Origin: WLJO01 sp945889085
GTDB lineage: Bacteria > Actinomycetota > Acidimicrobiia > Acidimicrobiales > Ilumatobacteraceae
Direction: 5' to 3'
Length of the DNA: 64,000 nt
Assembly (NCBI GenBank): GCA_945889085.1
Contig: CAMDBM010000003.1
Coordinates: forward strand, 1-64,000
Part shown: piece after piece, positions 33,065-40,334 of the stretch
Layout of the letters: each line of letters opens with the position of its first letter
Numbering within the stretch: the stretch's first letter is position 1
Notes under the pieces: generated by a model
What the model saw: the letters and a program-made list of their open reading frames with translations, nothing else
Databases searched by the model: none
What the model was told of the DNA's origin: nothing
Translations under genes and position numbers: made by a program

Positions 33065-34099
33065 CTACCCGAAGAACACTGATGCCACGTCGTCGAAGAG
33101 TGAGAGATCGACGGTCTTGGTGTGGGATCCGGCCACGGTGAGCGGGGCGCGGCGGATCTCGGTTCCGCGCAGCACGACCATGTTTCCGAATGCGCCGTCG
33201 TGCACGGCATCGATTGCCGCTATCCCAAAGCGGGTAGCCAGCACCCGGTCGTAGGCGGTAGGCGTCCCGCCGCGTTGCACGTGACCGATCTGTACGACGC
33301 GCGCCTCGAAGCCGGTCTTGGCCTCCACCTCGGGCGCGATGCGCTGGGCGATGCCGCTGAACTTCACGTGGCCGAAGCGATCGTGTTCCTCGGAGGCGCG
33401 CTCCTCGGTTCCGGCCAGCGGCTCGGCACCCTCCGCCACGACGATGATCGACGCATATCGGCCGCGTTCGTGGCGGGCCCGGATGAGGTTGCAGACTGCG
33501 TCGAGGTCGAACGGGCGCTCGGGTATGAGGATTGCGGCTGCCCCGCCGGCGAGGCCGGCATAGGTGGCGATCCACCCGGCGTCACGCCCCATTACCTCGA
33601 CGAGGATGACACGGTCATGGCTCTCCGCGGTCGTGTGCAGCCGGTCGATGGCATCGGTAGCGATCTGGACGGCGGTGTGAAACCCGAACGTGACGTCGGT
33701 GCCCTCGATGTCGTTGTCGATCGTCTTGGGGACCCCCACGATCGGGAGGCCGTACTGCTGGTGGAGCTTGCTGGCCACGGTGAGCGAACCGTTCCCGCCG
33801 ATGACCACGAGGCCCTCGATGCCGAAGTCCTCGAGGATCTCCTTTGCGTGCTGGGGGCCTTCCTCCCAGTCGTACGGGCTGCCCCGACGGGTCCCGAGGA
33901 TGGTTCCCCCGCGCGGCAGGGATCCGCGCATGGCACGCACGTCGAGCTGCATCGTGCGGCGGTCCCGCACCCCGTCCCACGCGTCGAGGAAGCCGATGAC
34001 TTCGTCGCCGTGGACCGTCTCGGCCTTGCGGACAATGGCACGGATTACCGCGTTGAGTCCCGGGCAGTCCCCTCCACCGGTGAGTACCCCGACGCGCAT
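33065..34099 (-). CDS. pfk: 6-phosphofructokinase
   Basis: A 344-residue PfkA-type enzyme. VGVLTGGGDCPGLNAVIR (about residues 3-20) is the nucleotide loop; PKTIDNDIEGTD (about 122-133) has the catalytic Asp; MGRDAGWIA and QIGHVQRGG complete the sugar site. The usual GGDG(T/S) loop reads GGNGS (about 101-105). Keeping Gly after the Asn points to ATP rather than PPi use, while the Lys in PKTIDND is of the group III type, so phosphodonor choice is uncertain. ATG 34099 is chosen as the family start. Confidence 0.93.
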   Translation of the reverse strand: MRVGVLTGGGDCPGLNAVIRAIVRKAETVHGDEVIGFLDAWDGVRDRRTMQLDVRAMRGSLPRGGTILGTRRGSPYDWEEGPQHAKEILEDFGIEGLVVIGGNGSLTVASKLHQQYGLPIVGVPKTIDNDIEGTDVTFGFHTAVQIATDAIDRLHTTAESHDRVILVEVMGRDAGWIATYAGLAGGAAAILIPERPFDLDAVCNLIRARHERGRYASIIVVAEGAEPLAGTEERASEEHDRFGHVKFSGIAQRIAPEVEAKTGFEARVVQIGHVQRGGTPTAYDRVLATRFGIAAIDAVHDGAFGNMVVLRGTEIRRAPLTVAGSHTKTVDLSLFDDVASVFFG

Positions 34100-34123
34100 G
34101 CGAGGGAGGCTACCCACAGCGGC

Positions 34124-34738
34124 TCAGGGCCCGGTTGTCGTTGACCCGGAGGTGGCCAGTGTGATGGGCGGAAGCCGCTCGAAGAAGTCGTAGACGGAGA
34201 GCGGGTCCCGCGTGGTGGTACCCGCGCCGGTGGGCCAGTCCTGTGCTTCCCCGTTGACGAGGAGCCGCACACGTCGGACACCGGGCAACTGCGAGGCGGT
34301 GAACACCACCTGTGCGACAGCGTCGAGCAGCACGTCCCCGGCGTTCGAGAGGAATTCGCCACTCAGGTCGACCGTGAGGGTGCCCTGTGGGCTCGGTTCG
34401 GCGGACAGCAACATGCTCCCGGCGGGAATGGCGGTCCGAACACCGAGCGAGGCCTGCTCCTTTGCCGTTGGGCCCTCGAACAGGATCCTGAGCAGTGCGG
34501 ACGGGTCGACTTGCGTCTGGCGCCCCACGGCGACGAGCGGGGACTGGGAGGACGTGCCCGAGGGCCCGAGGAAGTAGACCGTGGAGCCGGCGCCCGGCTG
34601 TGGGGTGGCGGCCGCCGTGGTGTTGACGAGCGTGGGTTCCTCGTCGTTGAGGATGTCACGGGGCTCACGGTCCGTGCTCAGCGCGCACGACGAGATGAGG
34701 AGTGCCGCGAGCGCGAGGGGGAGCAGTCTGCGCATCAT
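34124..34738 (-). CDS. GerMN-domain lipoprotein (short LpqB-like)
   Basis: A 204-residue lipoprotein: signal peptide with lipobox ISSC (about residues 15-18), a short acidic linker, then a GerMN domain (TVYFLGPSG, ALLRILFEGPTAKEQ, LTVDLSGEF, AVAQVVFTASQLPGV). In actinobacteria the gene after mtrB is lpqB, whose roughly 580-residue product has GerMN plus a beta-propeller; here only the GerMN part exists. Start ATGATG overlaps the mtrB stop. It is probably an extracytoplasmic partner of the MtrB sensor (inference from family and position). Confidence 0.85.
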   Translation of the reverse strand: MMRRLLPLALAALLISSCALSTDREPRDILNDEEPTLVNTTAAATPQPGAGSTVYFLGPSGTSSQSPLVAVGRQTQVDPSALLRILFEGPTAKEQASLGVRTAIPAGSMLLSAEPSPQGTLTVDLSGEFLSNAGDVLLDAVAQVVFTASQLPGVRRVRLLVNGEAQDWPTGAGTTTRDPLSVYDFFERLPPITLATSGSTTTGP

Positions 34739-36231
34739 TCGGCTACCTCCTCGGCAGGCAACTCGATGACGAAACGTGCACCGGGTTCGCGATCGAGTCG
34801 GTCCTCCACCCACACCTTGCCGCCGTGCAGCCGCACGTGCTCGGCGACGAGCGCGAGACCGAGACCGGCGCCCTCGCTCGTGGCGCGCCTGCCTGCAGCC
34901 CCGCCGCGCGCGAAACGCTCGAAGACCAACGAACGTTCTTCCTCCGGCACGCCCGCACCCTCGTCCTCGACAGCGATCCACACGTTGCTGATCGGCTCGG
35001 GCTCCTGCGCCTCGCCCACCGAGATCGCGATCGCGCCCGACCCGTGCAGACGCGCATTGTCGATGAGGTTGGCAACCACACGGGCGAGTCGGCGGCGGTC
35101 CCCGCGGATGAGCATCTGCTCCCCGCGTTCGGTGACCACCACCGGTGTGTCCCGGGCGCTGCTGACGTTCACGGCCTGACGGACGAATTCCCCGACGAGC
35201 AGTTCGTCGAGGTTGAGGTGAATGGCGCCGGCGTCAAAACGGCTGATCTCGAGGAGGTCCTCCACCAGGCCCTGAAAGCGTGTGACGTCACCGACGAGCA
35301 GGTCCAGGGCTGTCTGTGCGCGTTCAGGCATGTCGTCGCGCCGTGCCTGCAGCACCTCCACAGAGGCAGCCAGTGTCATGAGCGGGGACCGAAGCTCGTG
35401 GCTGACGTCGGATGCGAACCGTGCGTCGCGCTCCACGCGCTGCTGGAGCGCTGACGCCATATTGTTGAACGAGTTCGCCAGCCCCCGGAGGTCCGGATCG
35501 CCTCCCGGGTCGAGGCGCGTGTCCAGACGGCCTCCGGCGATCGATTGGGCGGCCTGCGCCGCGTCCGCGAGCGGCCGAACGGCGCGCCGGGCCGCCAGTG
35601 CACCCAGCAACAGTCCGAGCGAGGTGGTGATGACTCCTGCCCCGATCAGAGCGCGGCCGACGCTGCTGAGCGTGGCCTGCAGTTCCTCGAGGCTGGAGAA
35701 CTCGAAGTAGCTCGCGTCCACCTTCTCGAGCGGGATGCCGACCGCGATCACTGGTTCGTTGCGGACGCGGGTCACCATGCGTGCCGAGCGCCCGTCGGCG
35801 TTGATCCGGGACTTCAGGGTCTCTGGCAGGGCATTCGGGCCGAAGTCGGCCCGTCCTGCGTACCAGCTGCCGCGGTAGTAGAGCACCGGGCGCTCAACCC
35901 CGAGGGTCTGCAGGCGTGAGAGGAGCTCGATGACGTCGGTCGGGTTCGAGCGAAGGTCACCGGTGACGAGGCTGGCGCTCTTGTAGGCGTCGGTCAGTGC
36001 CGACTGGTCGCGCTGGCGGACAAGGCGGCTCTTGGTGAAGCTGTAGGTCGTGGCGGCCAGAAACGCCGAGAGCGCGAGGCCGCCGAGCGCGAACGACAGC
36101 AGGATCCTGGTTCGTAGCGAGATACGCCGGCGTCGGATCCGCTCGAGGAGCTCACCGGACCGGTCCAGCGCCCGGTGCCACCGGGGCTCGTTCCCGGAAC
36201 CGGGGGACGGAGGTTCGGTGACGTCGCTCAC
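34735..36231 (-). CDS. mtrB: MtrB-like sensor histidine kinase
   Basis: A 498-residue membrane kinase. Two membrane segments (about residues 37-60 and 195-217) flank an extracytoplasmic sensor of about 135 residues. HAMP comes next (about 218-270), then HisKA with the phospho-acceptor in FASDVSHELRSPL (about 285-297), and HATPase with the N box NLIDNARLHG and G box GAGLGLAL. Position between mtrA and an lpqB-like gene supports MtrB, which in mycobacteria and corynebacteria links cell-wall state to division and osmotic response. GTG start at 36231 overlaps the mtrA stop region by 11 bases. Confidence 0.88.
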   Translation of the reverse strand: MSDVTEPPSPGSGNEPRWHRALDRSGELLERIRRRRISLRTRILLSFALGGLALSAFLAATTYSFTKSRLVRQRDQSALTDAYKSASLVTGDLRSNPTDVIELLSRLQTLGVERPVLYYRGSWYAGRADFGPNALPETLKSRINADGRSARMVTRVRNEPVIAVGIPLEKVDASYFEFSSLEELQATLSSVGRALIGAGVITTSLGLLLGALAARRAVRPLADAAQAAQSIAGGRLDTRLDPGGDPDLRGLANSFNNMASALQQRVERDARFASDVSHELRSPLMTLAASVEVLQARRDDMPERAQTALDLLVGDVTRFQGLVEDLLEISRFDAGAIHLNLDELLVGEFVRQAVNVSSARDTPVVVTERGEQMLIRGDRRRLARVVANLIDNARLHGSGAIAISVGEAQEPEPISNVWIAVEDEGAGVPEEERSLVFERFARGGAAGRRATSEGAGLGLALVAEHVRLHGGKVWVEDRLDREPGARFVIELPAEEVAE

Positions 36232-36238
36232 CGCTTGC

Positions 36239-36919
36239 TCACGACTGCAGTCGGTATCCGAGACCCCGCACCGTGACGACGTGCCGCGGGTTGGCGGGAT
36301 CCCCCTCCACCTTCGTGCGCAGCCGGCGTACGTGCACATCGACGAGGCGGCCGTCTCCGAAGTAGTCGTAGCCCCAGACCTTGTCGAGGAGTTCCTCGCG
36401 CGAGAACACCCGACCGGGGTTCTGGGCGAGCTCGCAGAGCAGGCGGAACTCGGTCTTGGTGAGGTGCACCTCGCTGCCCCCTAGGTTCACCTTGCCCTCG
36501 TCGGGAACGATCTCGAGATCGCCGAACAACAGCCGTGCGTGCGCCGGACTCACGGGTCGGACACGTCGCAGGAGGGCCCGAATGCGGGCGCTGAGCTCCT
36601 TCGGAGCGAACGGCTTGGTGAGGTAGTCGTCCGCCCCTGCCTCGAGCCCGGCGACAACGTCGTGCGTGTCGGCACGGGCAGTCACCATCACGATCGGCAC
36701 GTCGCTATTGCGGCGGATGGTCCTGCACAGTTCGAACCCGTCGATCCCCGGCAGCATGATGTCGATGAGCACGACGTCGCTCGGATGGCGGTTGAAGATC
36801 TCGATAGCGCTTTCGCCGTCTGCAGCCTCGTCGACCACCCAACCCTCGTCCTCGAGCGCGAGTTTGACCGCGGCGCGAATTCGTTCGTCGTCCTCAACGG
36901 TCAGAATACGGGTCCCCAC
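36239..36919 (-). CDS. mtrA: MtrA-like response regulator, OmpR family
   Basis: A 226-residue two-domain regulator. The receiver domain has VEDDERI, the phospho-acceptor Asp in VVLIDIMLPGIDGFE (about residue 53) and LTKPFAPKEL. The C-terminal winged helix contains EFRLLCELAQNPGRVFSREELLDKVWG (read in two blocks, EFRLLCELAQNPG and FSREELLDKVWG) and ends RGLGYRL. Its length, strong conservation with MtrA and coupling to the kinase support the name. Predicted targets include cell-wall hydrolase and division genes. Confidence 0.92.
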   Translation of the reverse strand: MGTRILTVEDDERIRAAVKLALEDEGWVVDEAADGESAIEIFNRHPSDVVLIDIMLPGIDGFELCRTIRRNSDVPIVMVTARADTHDVVAGLEAGADDYLTKPFAPKELSARIRALLRRVRPVSPAHARLLFGDLEIVPDEGKVNLGGSEVHLTKTEFRLLCELAQNPGRVFSREELLDKVWGYDYFGDGRLVDVHVRRLRTKVEGDPANPRHVVTVRGLGYRLQS

Positions 36920-36928
36920 AAACCCATC

Positions 36929-37765
36929 CTAAGCGGTCGGCCGCGGTCGGGTGGCACGCCCGTCGAGACCGGCGTCGACCGAGGCGATGAGGTCGCGGAG
37001 CGGACCGAACACCCCGGGGGCCGCAACGAGCACCGAAACAGGTAGGACGGGACCACCGTCGATCGAGGAGACGAGACAGCCGGACTCCCGAGCGATCACC
37101 TCGCCCGCGGCGAGGTCCCAGGGGTTGAGGAACTCCTCGAAGTAGGCGTCTACCCTTCCTGAAGCCGCGTAGCAGAGGTCCGCCGCGGCGGCCCCGAAGC
37201 GCCGGACATCCCGGATGCTGCCGATCAGCGCAGCAATCCGCGCCCCCTGCCGCCGACGTCGGGCCGGGTCATAGGAAAAGCCGGTGGCCACGAGTGCCTT
37301 GCCGAGGTCCACGGTGTCCGAACAGCGCACCGGGCGGCCGTTGCAGAACGCCCCACCCCCTCGACGGGCAGTGAACACCTCGGCAGCGGTGGGCACCGCT
37401 ACCACGCCGATCAGTCCACCGTCCGGGTCGCGGAGGCCGATCGAGACGGCATACCCGGCAAGTCCGTAGAGGAAATTGGTTGTGCCGTCGATGGGGTCAA
37501 CCACCCAGTCGATCCCGCTCGATCCGACGGTTTGGGCACCCTCCTCGCCAACGATGCCGTCATCCGGTCGGGCCTCGAGGATCCGGCGGACGATCAACTG
37601 CTCGCTCAAGCGGTCGTATTCGGTCACCATGTCGGTCGCCGAAGACTTGGTGGACACCTCGCTCAGGCCCCTGCGCCGCCCGTCGGTGATTAGTGCTGCT
37701 GCCTCGACAGCGATGTCGAGTGCCAGGGAAAGAAGGTGGTCGGGGTTGTCGGTGACCCGAGTCAC
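36929..37765 (-). CDS. inositol monophosphatase family protein
   Basis: A 278-residue Mg-dependent phosphatase: GIVGEEGA (about residues 73-80) and WVVDPIDGTTNFLYG (about 90-104) are the metal motifs, with NPWDLAAGEVIARESGC near 220. Likely substrates are inositol-1-phosphate (feeding phosphatidyl-inositol and mannosides, compare the PimB-like gene) or histidinol phosphate; sequence alone does not decide. GTG start at 37765 overlaps the upstream stop. mtrA starts 9 bases after its end. Confidence 0.92.
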   Translation of the reverse strand: MTRVTDNPDHLLSLALDIAVEAAALITDGRRRGLSEVSTKSSATDMVTEYDRLSEQLIVRRILEARPDDGIVGEEGAQTVGSSGIDWVVDPIDGTTNFLYGLAGYAVSIGLRDPDGGLIGVVAVPTAAEVFTARRGGGAFCNGRPVRCSDTVDLGKALVATGFSYDPARRRRQGARIAALIGSIRDVRRFGAAAADLCYAASGRVDAYFEEFLNPWDLAAGEVIARESGCLVSSIDGGPVLPVSVLVAAPGVFGPLRDLIASVDAGLDGRATRPRPTA

Positions 37766-38019
37766 TGCTTGCGGTCCTGGATCTCGTGCCACTCGCCCAT
37801 GGCTCGCAGTACGAGGATCGAGACCACTGCCGTACCGATTGCGGACACGACCGCCCCGATGCCGGCGCCGAGAGCACGCGATGTGTTGCACTCGCCGGTG
37901 CACTGCACGTCGACCAGCGCCCACCCGATCAGGCCGCCAGCGAAGCCGCCCACGATGACGGCAACGAACGCCAGGGCACGGGCGACCCTCGAGGGAAGTG
38001 CGGAGAGGGGACCGGCCAC
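37762..38019 (-). CDS. small two-helix membrane protein
   Basis: About 85 residues with two hydrophobic, Gly-rich segments (FVAVIVGGFAGGLIGWALV and GAGIGAVVSAIGTAVVSILV) joined by a short loop with two Cys (QCTGEC) likely outside the membrane. GTG 38019 (VAGPLSALPSR) is my preferred start; ATG 38064 would add 15 polar residues. Its stop overlaps the inositol monophosphatase start. Function unknown. Confidence 0.6.
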   Translation of the reverse strand: MAGPLSALPSRVARALAFVAVIVGGFAGGLIGWALVDVQCTGECNTSRALGAGIGAVVSAIGTAVVSILVLRAMGEWHEIQDRKQ

Positions 38020-38101
38020 GTGGCAACTGTACGCGACCGCCCGACCAGTTCTCCGCTCTGGCATCGCGGCACCCGGTGGGCGATGTCGAACTGGAGTTCG
38101 G

Positions 38102-38614
38102 ATGTGTCAGACTGCGTCAGTGAGAGAATGGCTGGTCGGGGGTGCGCTCATCCAACAGCCGGGTTCGCTGCTCCTCGTAGCGAACCGCAGGGTGAACGGC
38201 TCGCTGGACTGGACCCCGCCGGGCGGTGTCATCGACCCGGAGGACCCATCGGTACTGCATGGGCTCACCCGGGAGGTTCGCGAAGAGACAGGCCTCGCCG
38301 TTCACGCGTGGGACGGCCCGCTTTACGAGGTTCATGTCGAGGCTCCCGGTCTGGGCTGGCGCATGCGTGTCGAGGCATGGCGCGCCACTCGGGTCAGCGG
38401 CGAGTTGGCGATCGACGATCCAGACGGCATCGTCGAAGAGGCACGCTATGTGGATCCGGTCGAGTGCCGCGAACTGCTCAGCACCGTTGCGCCCTGGGTT
38501 CGGGACCCGATTGAGGAATGGCTCGATGACCCGTGGTCCGAGCGACGGGTGTTCCGCTATTCGGTGCAGGGTAACCACCGAGCGACGTCCGAGATTCACC
38601 GCCTCCCGGGCTGA
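38102..38614 (+). CDS. Nudix hydrolase
   Basis: A 170-residue protein with the Nudix helix REVREETGL (about residues 59-67), so diphosphate hydrolysis of a nucleoside diphosphate derivative is expected. The box reads G-x5-E-x9-REVREETGL instead of the usual G-x5-E-x7-RE, that is, two extra residues in the loop. The start may instead be GTG 38120 (VREWLVGG). It is divergent from the membrane-protein gene and ends 10 bases before dinB. Confidence 0.85.
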   Translation: MCQTASVREWLVGGALIQQPGSLLLVANRRVNGSLDWTPPGGVIDPEDPSVLHGLTREVREETGLAVHAWDGPLYEVHVEAPGLGWRMRVEAWRATRVSGELAIDDPDGIVEEARYVDPVECRELLSTVAPWVRDPIEEWLDDPWSERRVFRYSVQGNHRATSEIHRLPG

Positions 38615-38624
38615 CGGTCCCGTC

Positions 38625-39914
38625 GTGACGGCATCCGACCATCCGGTGCAGCGCTGCATCCTGCACGTCGACATGGACGCGTTCTTCGTGTCCGTCGAAC
38701 TGCTGCGCCACCCGGAACTGCGTGGGCAACCCGTGGTGGTCGGCGGTACGGGCGGACGCGGAGTGGTGGCTGCTGCGTCCTATGAGGCCCGTCGGTTCGG
38801 GGTGTACAGCGCGATGCCCTCGTCAGTGGCGCGGCGCCTCTGTCCGCATGCTGTGTTCCTGCCGGGCGATCATGAACGCTATGCCGAAGTCTCACGCGAG
38901 GTGTTCGACGTGTTCCGGGAGTTCAGCCCCCTCGTCGAGGGGATCTCCCTCGACGAAGGGTTCCTTGACGTCACCGGCGCCCGGCGCCTGCTGGGCGATG
39001 GTGTGGCGATCGGCCACGCGGTGCGGGCGCGGGTGCTCGAGCGGGTTGGTCTGACCTGTTCGGTGGGGGTTGCCCCAAACAAGTTCCTCGCAAAGCTGGG
39101 CTCGGAGTCGGCCAAGCCCAAGGTGGGGCCCGATGGCATCCGCCCGGGGGTGGGTGTGTTCGAGGTCGAGCCGGGACGCGAACTCGAATTCCTGCACCCG
39201 CTCCCCGTCGAGGCGCTCTGGGGTGTAGGCCCGTCCACGCTGAGCAAACTCCAGCGCCTCGGCGTGGCGACGGTGGGAGATCTGGCGGCTCTCGGCGAGG
39301 ACGTGATCGTCGGCGCGCTCGGACGGGCGAATGGGCGCCATCTCTCCCAGTTGGCCCGGGGCGAGGACGTCCGTCGTGTGGAGCCGGACCGTGCGGTGAA
39401 GAGCATTGGTCACGAGGAAACCTTTGCCTCGGACCTCTACGAGCGCTCCGATGTTTGGCGCGAGATCGTTCGGCTCAGCGACGGTGTCGCCTCTCGGCTC
39501 CGTCGTCAGGGTCTCGGCGCCCGAACGATCACGCTCAAGATCCGCTTCTCAACCTTCGAGACGGTGTCCCGCTCGGTCACCCTGGCTTCGGCGGTGTTCT
39601 CGGCGCCGGCGATCACTGCCGCGGTCGCGCCGCTCCTCGACACCATCGACGCCGGTCAGGGTATTCGTTTGGTGGGGGTGAGCGGATCTGGGTTGGGCGT
39701 ACCGACCGAGCAACTCACGCTGTTCGAGGAGGCGGACGTCGTGTCCCCGGCAGCCTGGAACTCGGCAAGTTCGGCACTCGACGACATCAGGGGGCGCTTC
39801 GGGCAGGCAGCGATCGGGCCGGCGAGCACGATGCGCGGGGGCGCCGTGCGCCCCGTCCGGGGCGGGGAACAGCAATGGGGGCCCGTTGAGGACGCCCCCG
39901 GGGGTTCCCCCTGA
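38625..39914 (+). CDS. dinB: DNA polymerase IV
   Basis: A 429-residue Y-family polymerase. HVDMDAFFVSVE (about residues 14-25) and EGISLDEGFLDV (about 109-120) give the three catalytic acids, and a little-finger domain follows (about 240-365). EQLTLFEE near 367 is a sliding-clamp-binding motif. It performs translesion synthesis. GTG 38625 is the first start compatible with the family N-terminus; the longer frame overlaps the Nudix gene. The Gly/Pro-rich C-terminal 35 residues are probably disordered. Confidence 0.94.
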   Translation: MTASDHPVQRCILHVDMDAFFVSVELLRHPELRGQPVVVGGTGGRGVVAAASYEARRFGVYSAMPSSVARRLCPHAVFLPGDHERYAEVSREVFDVFREFSPLVEGISLDEGFLDVTGARRLLGDGVAIGHAVRARVLERVGLTCSVGVAPNKFLAKLGSESAKPKVGPDGIRPGVGVFEVEPGRELEFLHPLPVEALWGVGPSTLSKLQRLGVATVGDLAALGEDVIVGALGRANGRHLSQLARGEDVRRVEPDRAVKSIGHEETFASDLYERSDVWREIVRLSDGVASRLRRQGLGARTITLKIRFSTFETVSRSVTLASAVFSAPAITAAVAPLLDTIDAGQGIRLVGVSGSGLGVPTEQLTLFEEADVVSPAAWNSASSALDDIRGRFGQAAIGPASTMRGGAVRPVRGGEQQWGPVEDAPGGSP

Positions 39915-39986
39915 GCCCGCGTTGTGCCCGGTGCGGTTTCATGCGACAATCACTGCGGACTGGATGTCCATCCGGACGAGAAGGTG

Positions 39987-40334
39987 ATGTCGGTGCCGCT
40001 CTCTGAAGACGAACAACGAATCCTCAGGCAGATCGAGGAGCAGTTCTATGAGCACGATCCCGCATTCGCGGAGAAGGTCAGTGCGCCGGGGCTGTATCGC
40101 CCTGCACTTCGCCGGGCGCGCTGGGCCGTTGTCGGTCTCGTTGCTTCGCTCGTCGGTCTGGTCCTCACGCTGCAGGTTCACTTCCTGGCATCGTTCGCGT
40201 GTTTCGTGCTGATGCTCGGGTGCGCCTTCGTGATCGAGGACTCGCTCCGCAAGGTTGGTCGCGCCGGGCTGAACGGCGTGCGCACCTCGGTAAACGCCCG
40301 CAGGGCCGCTGCGCAGCCTCAGTCCGAGGACTGA
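39987..40334 (+). CDS. DUF3040 membrane protein
   Basis: A 115-residue protein: N-terminal PLSEDEQRILRQIEEQF (about residues 4-20) is the hallmark of DUF3040, followed by DPAFAEKV and two membrane helices (about 50-66 and 69-85). It is widespread in actinobacteria, with unknown function. ATG 39987 with GTG 39984 as alternative. Its 3' end overlaps the converging transglutaminase gene by 16 bases. Confidence 0.85.
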   Translation: MSVPLSEDEQRILRQIEEQFYEHDPAFAEKVSAPGLYRPALRRARWAVVGLVASLVGLVLTLQVHFLASFACFVLMLGCAFVIEDSLRKVGRAGLNGVRTSVNARRAAAQPQSED

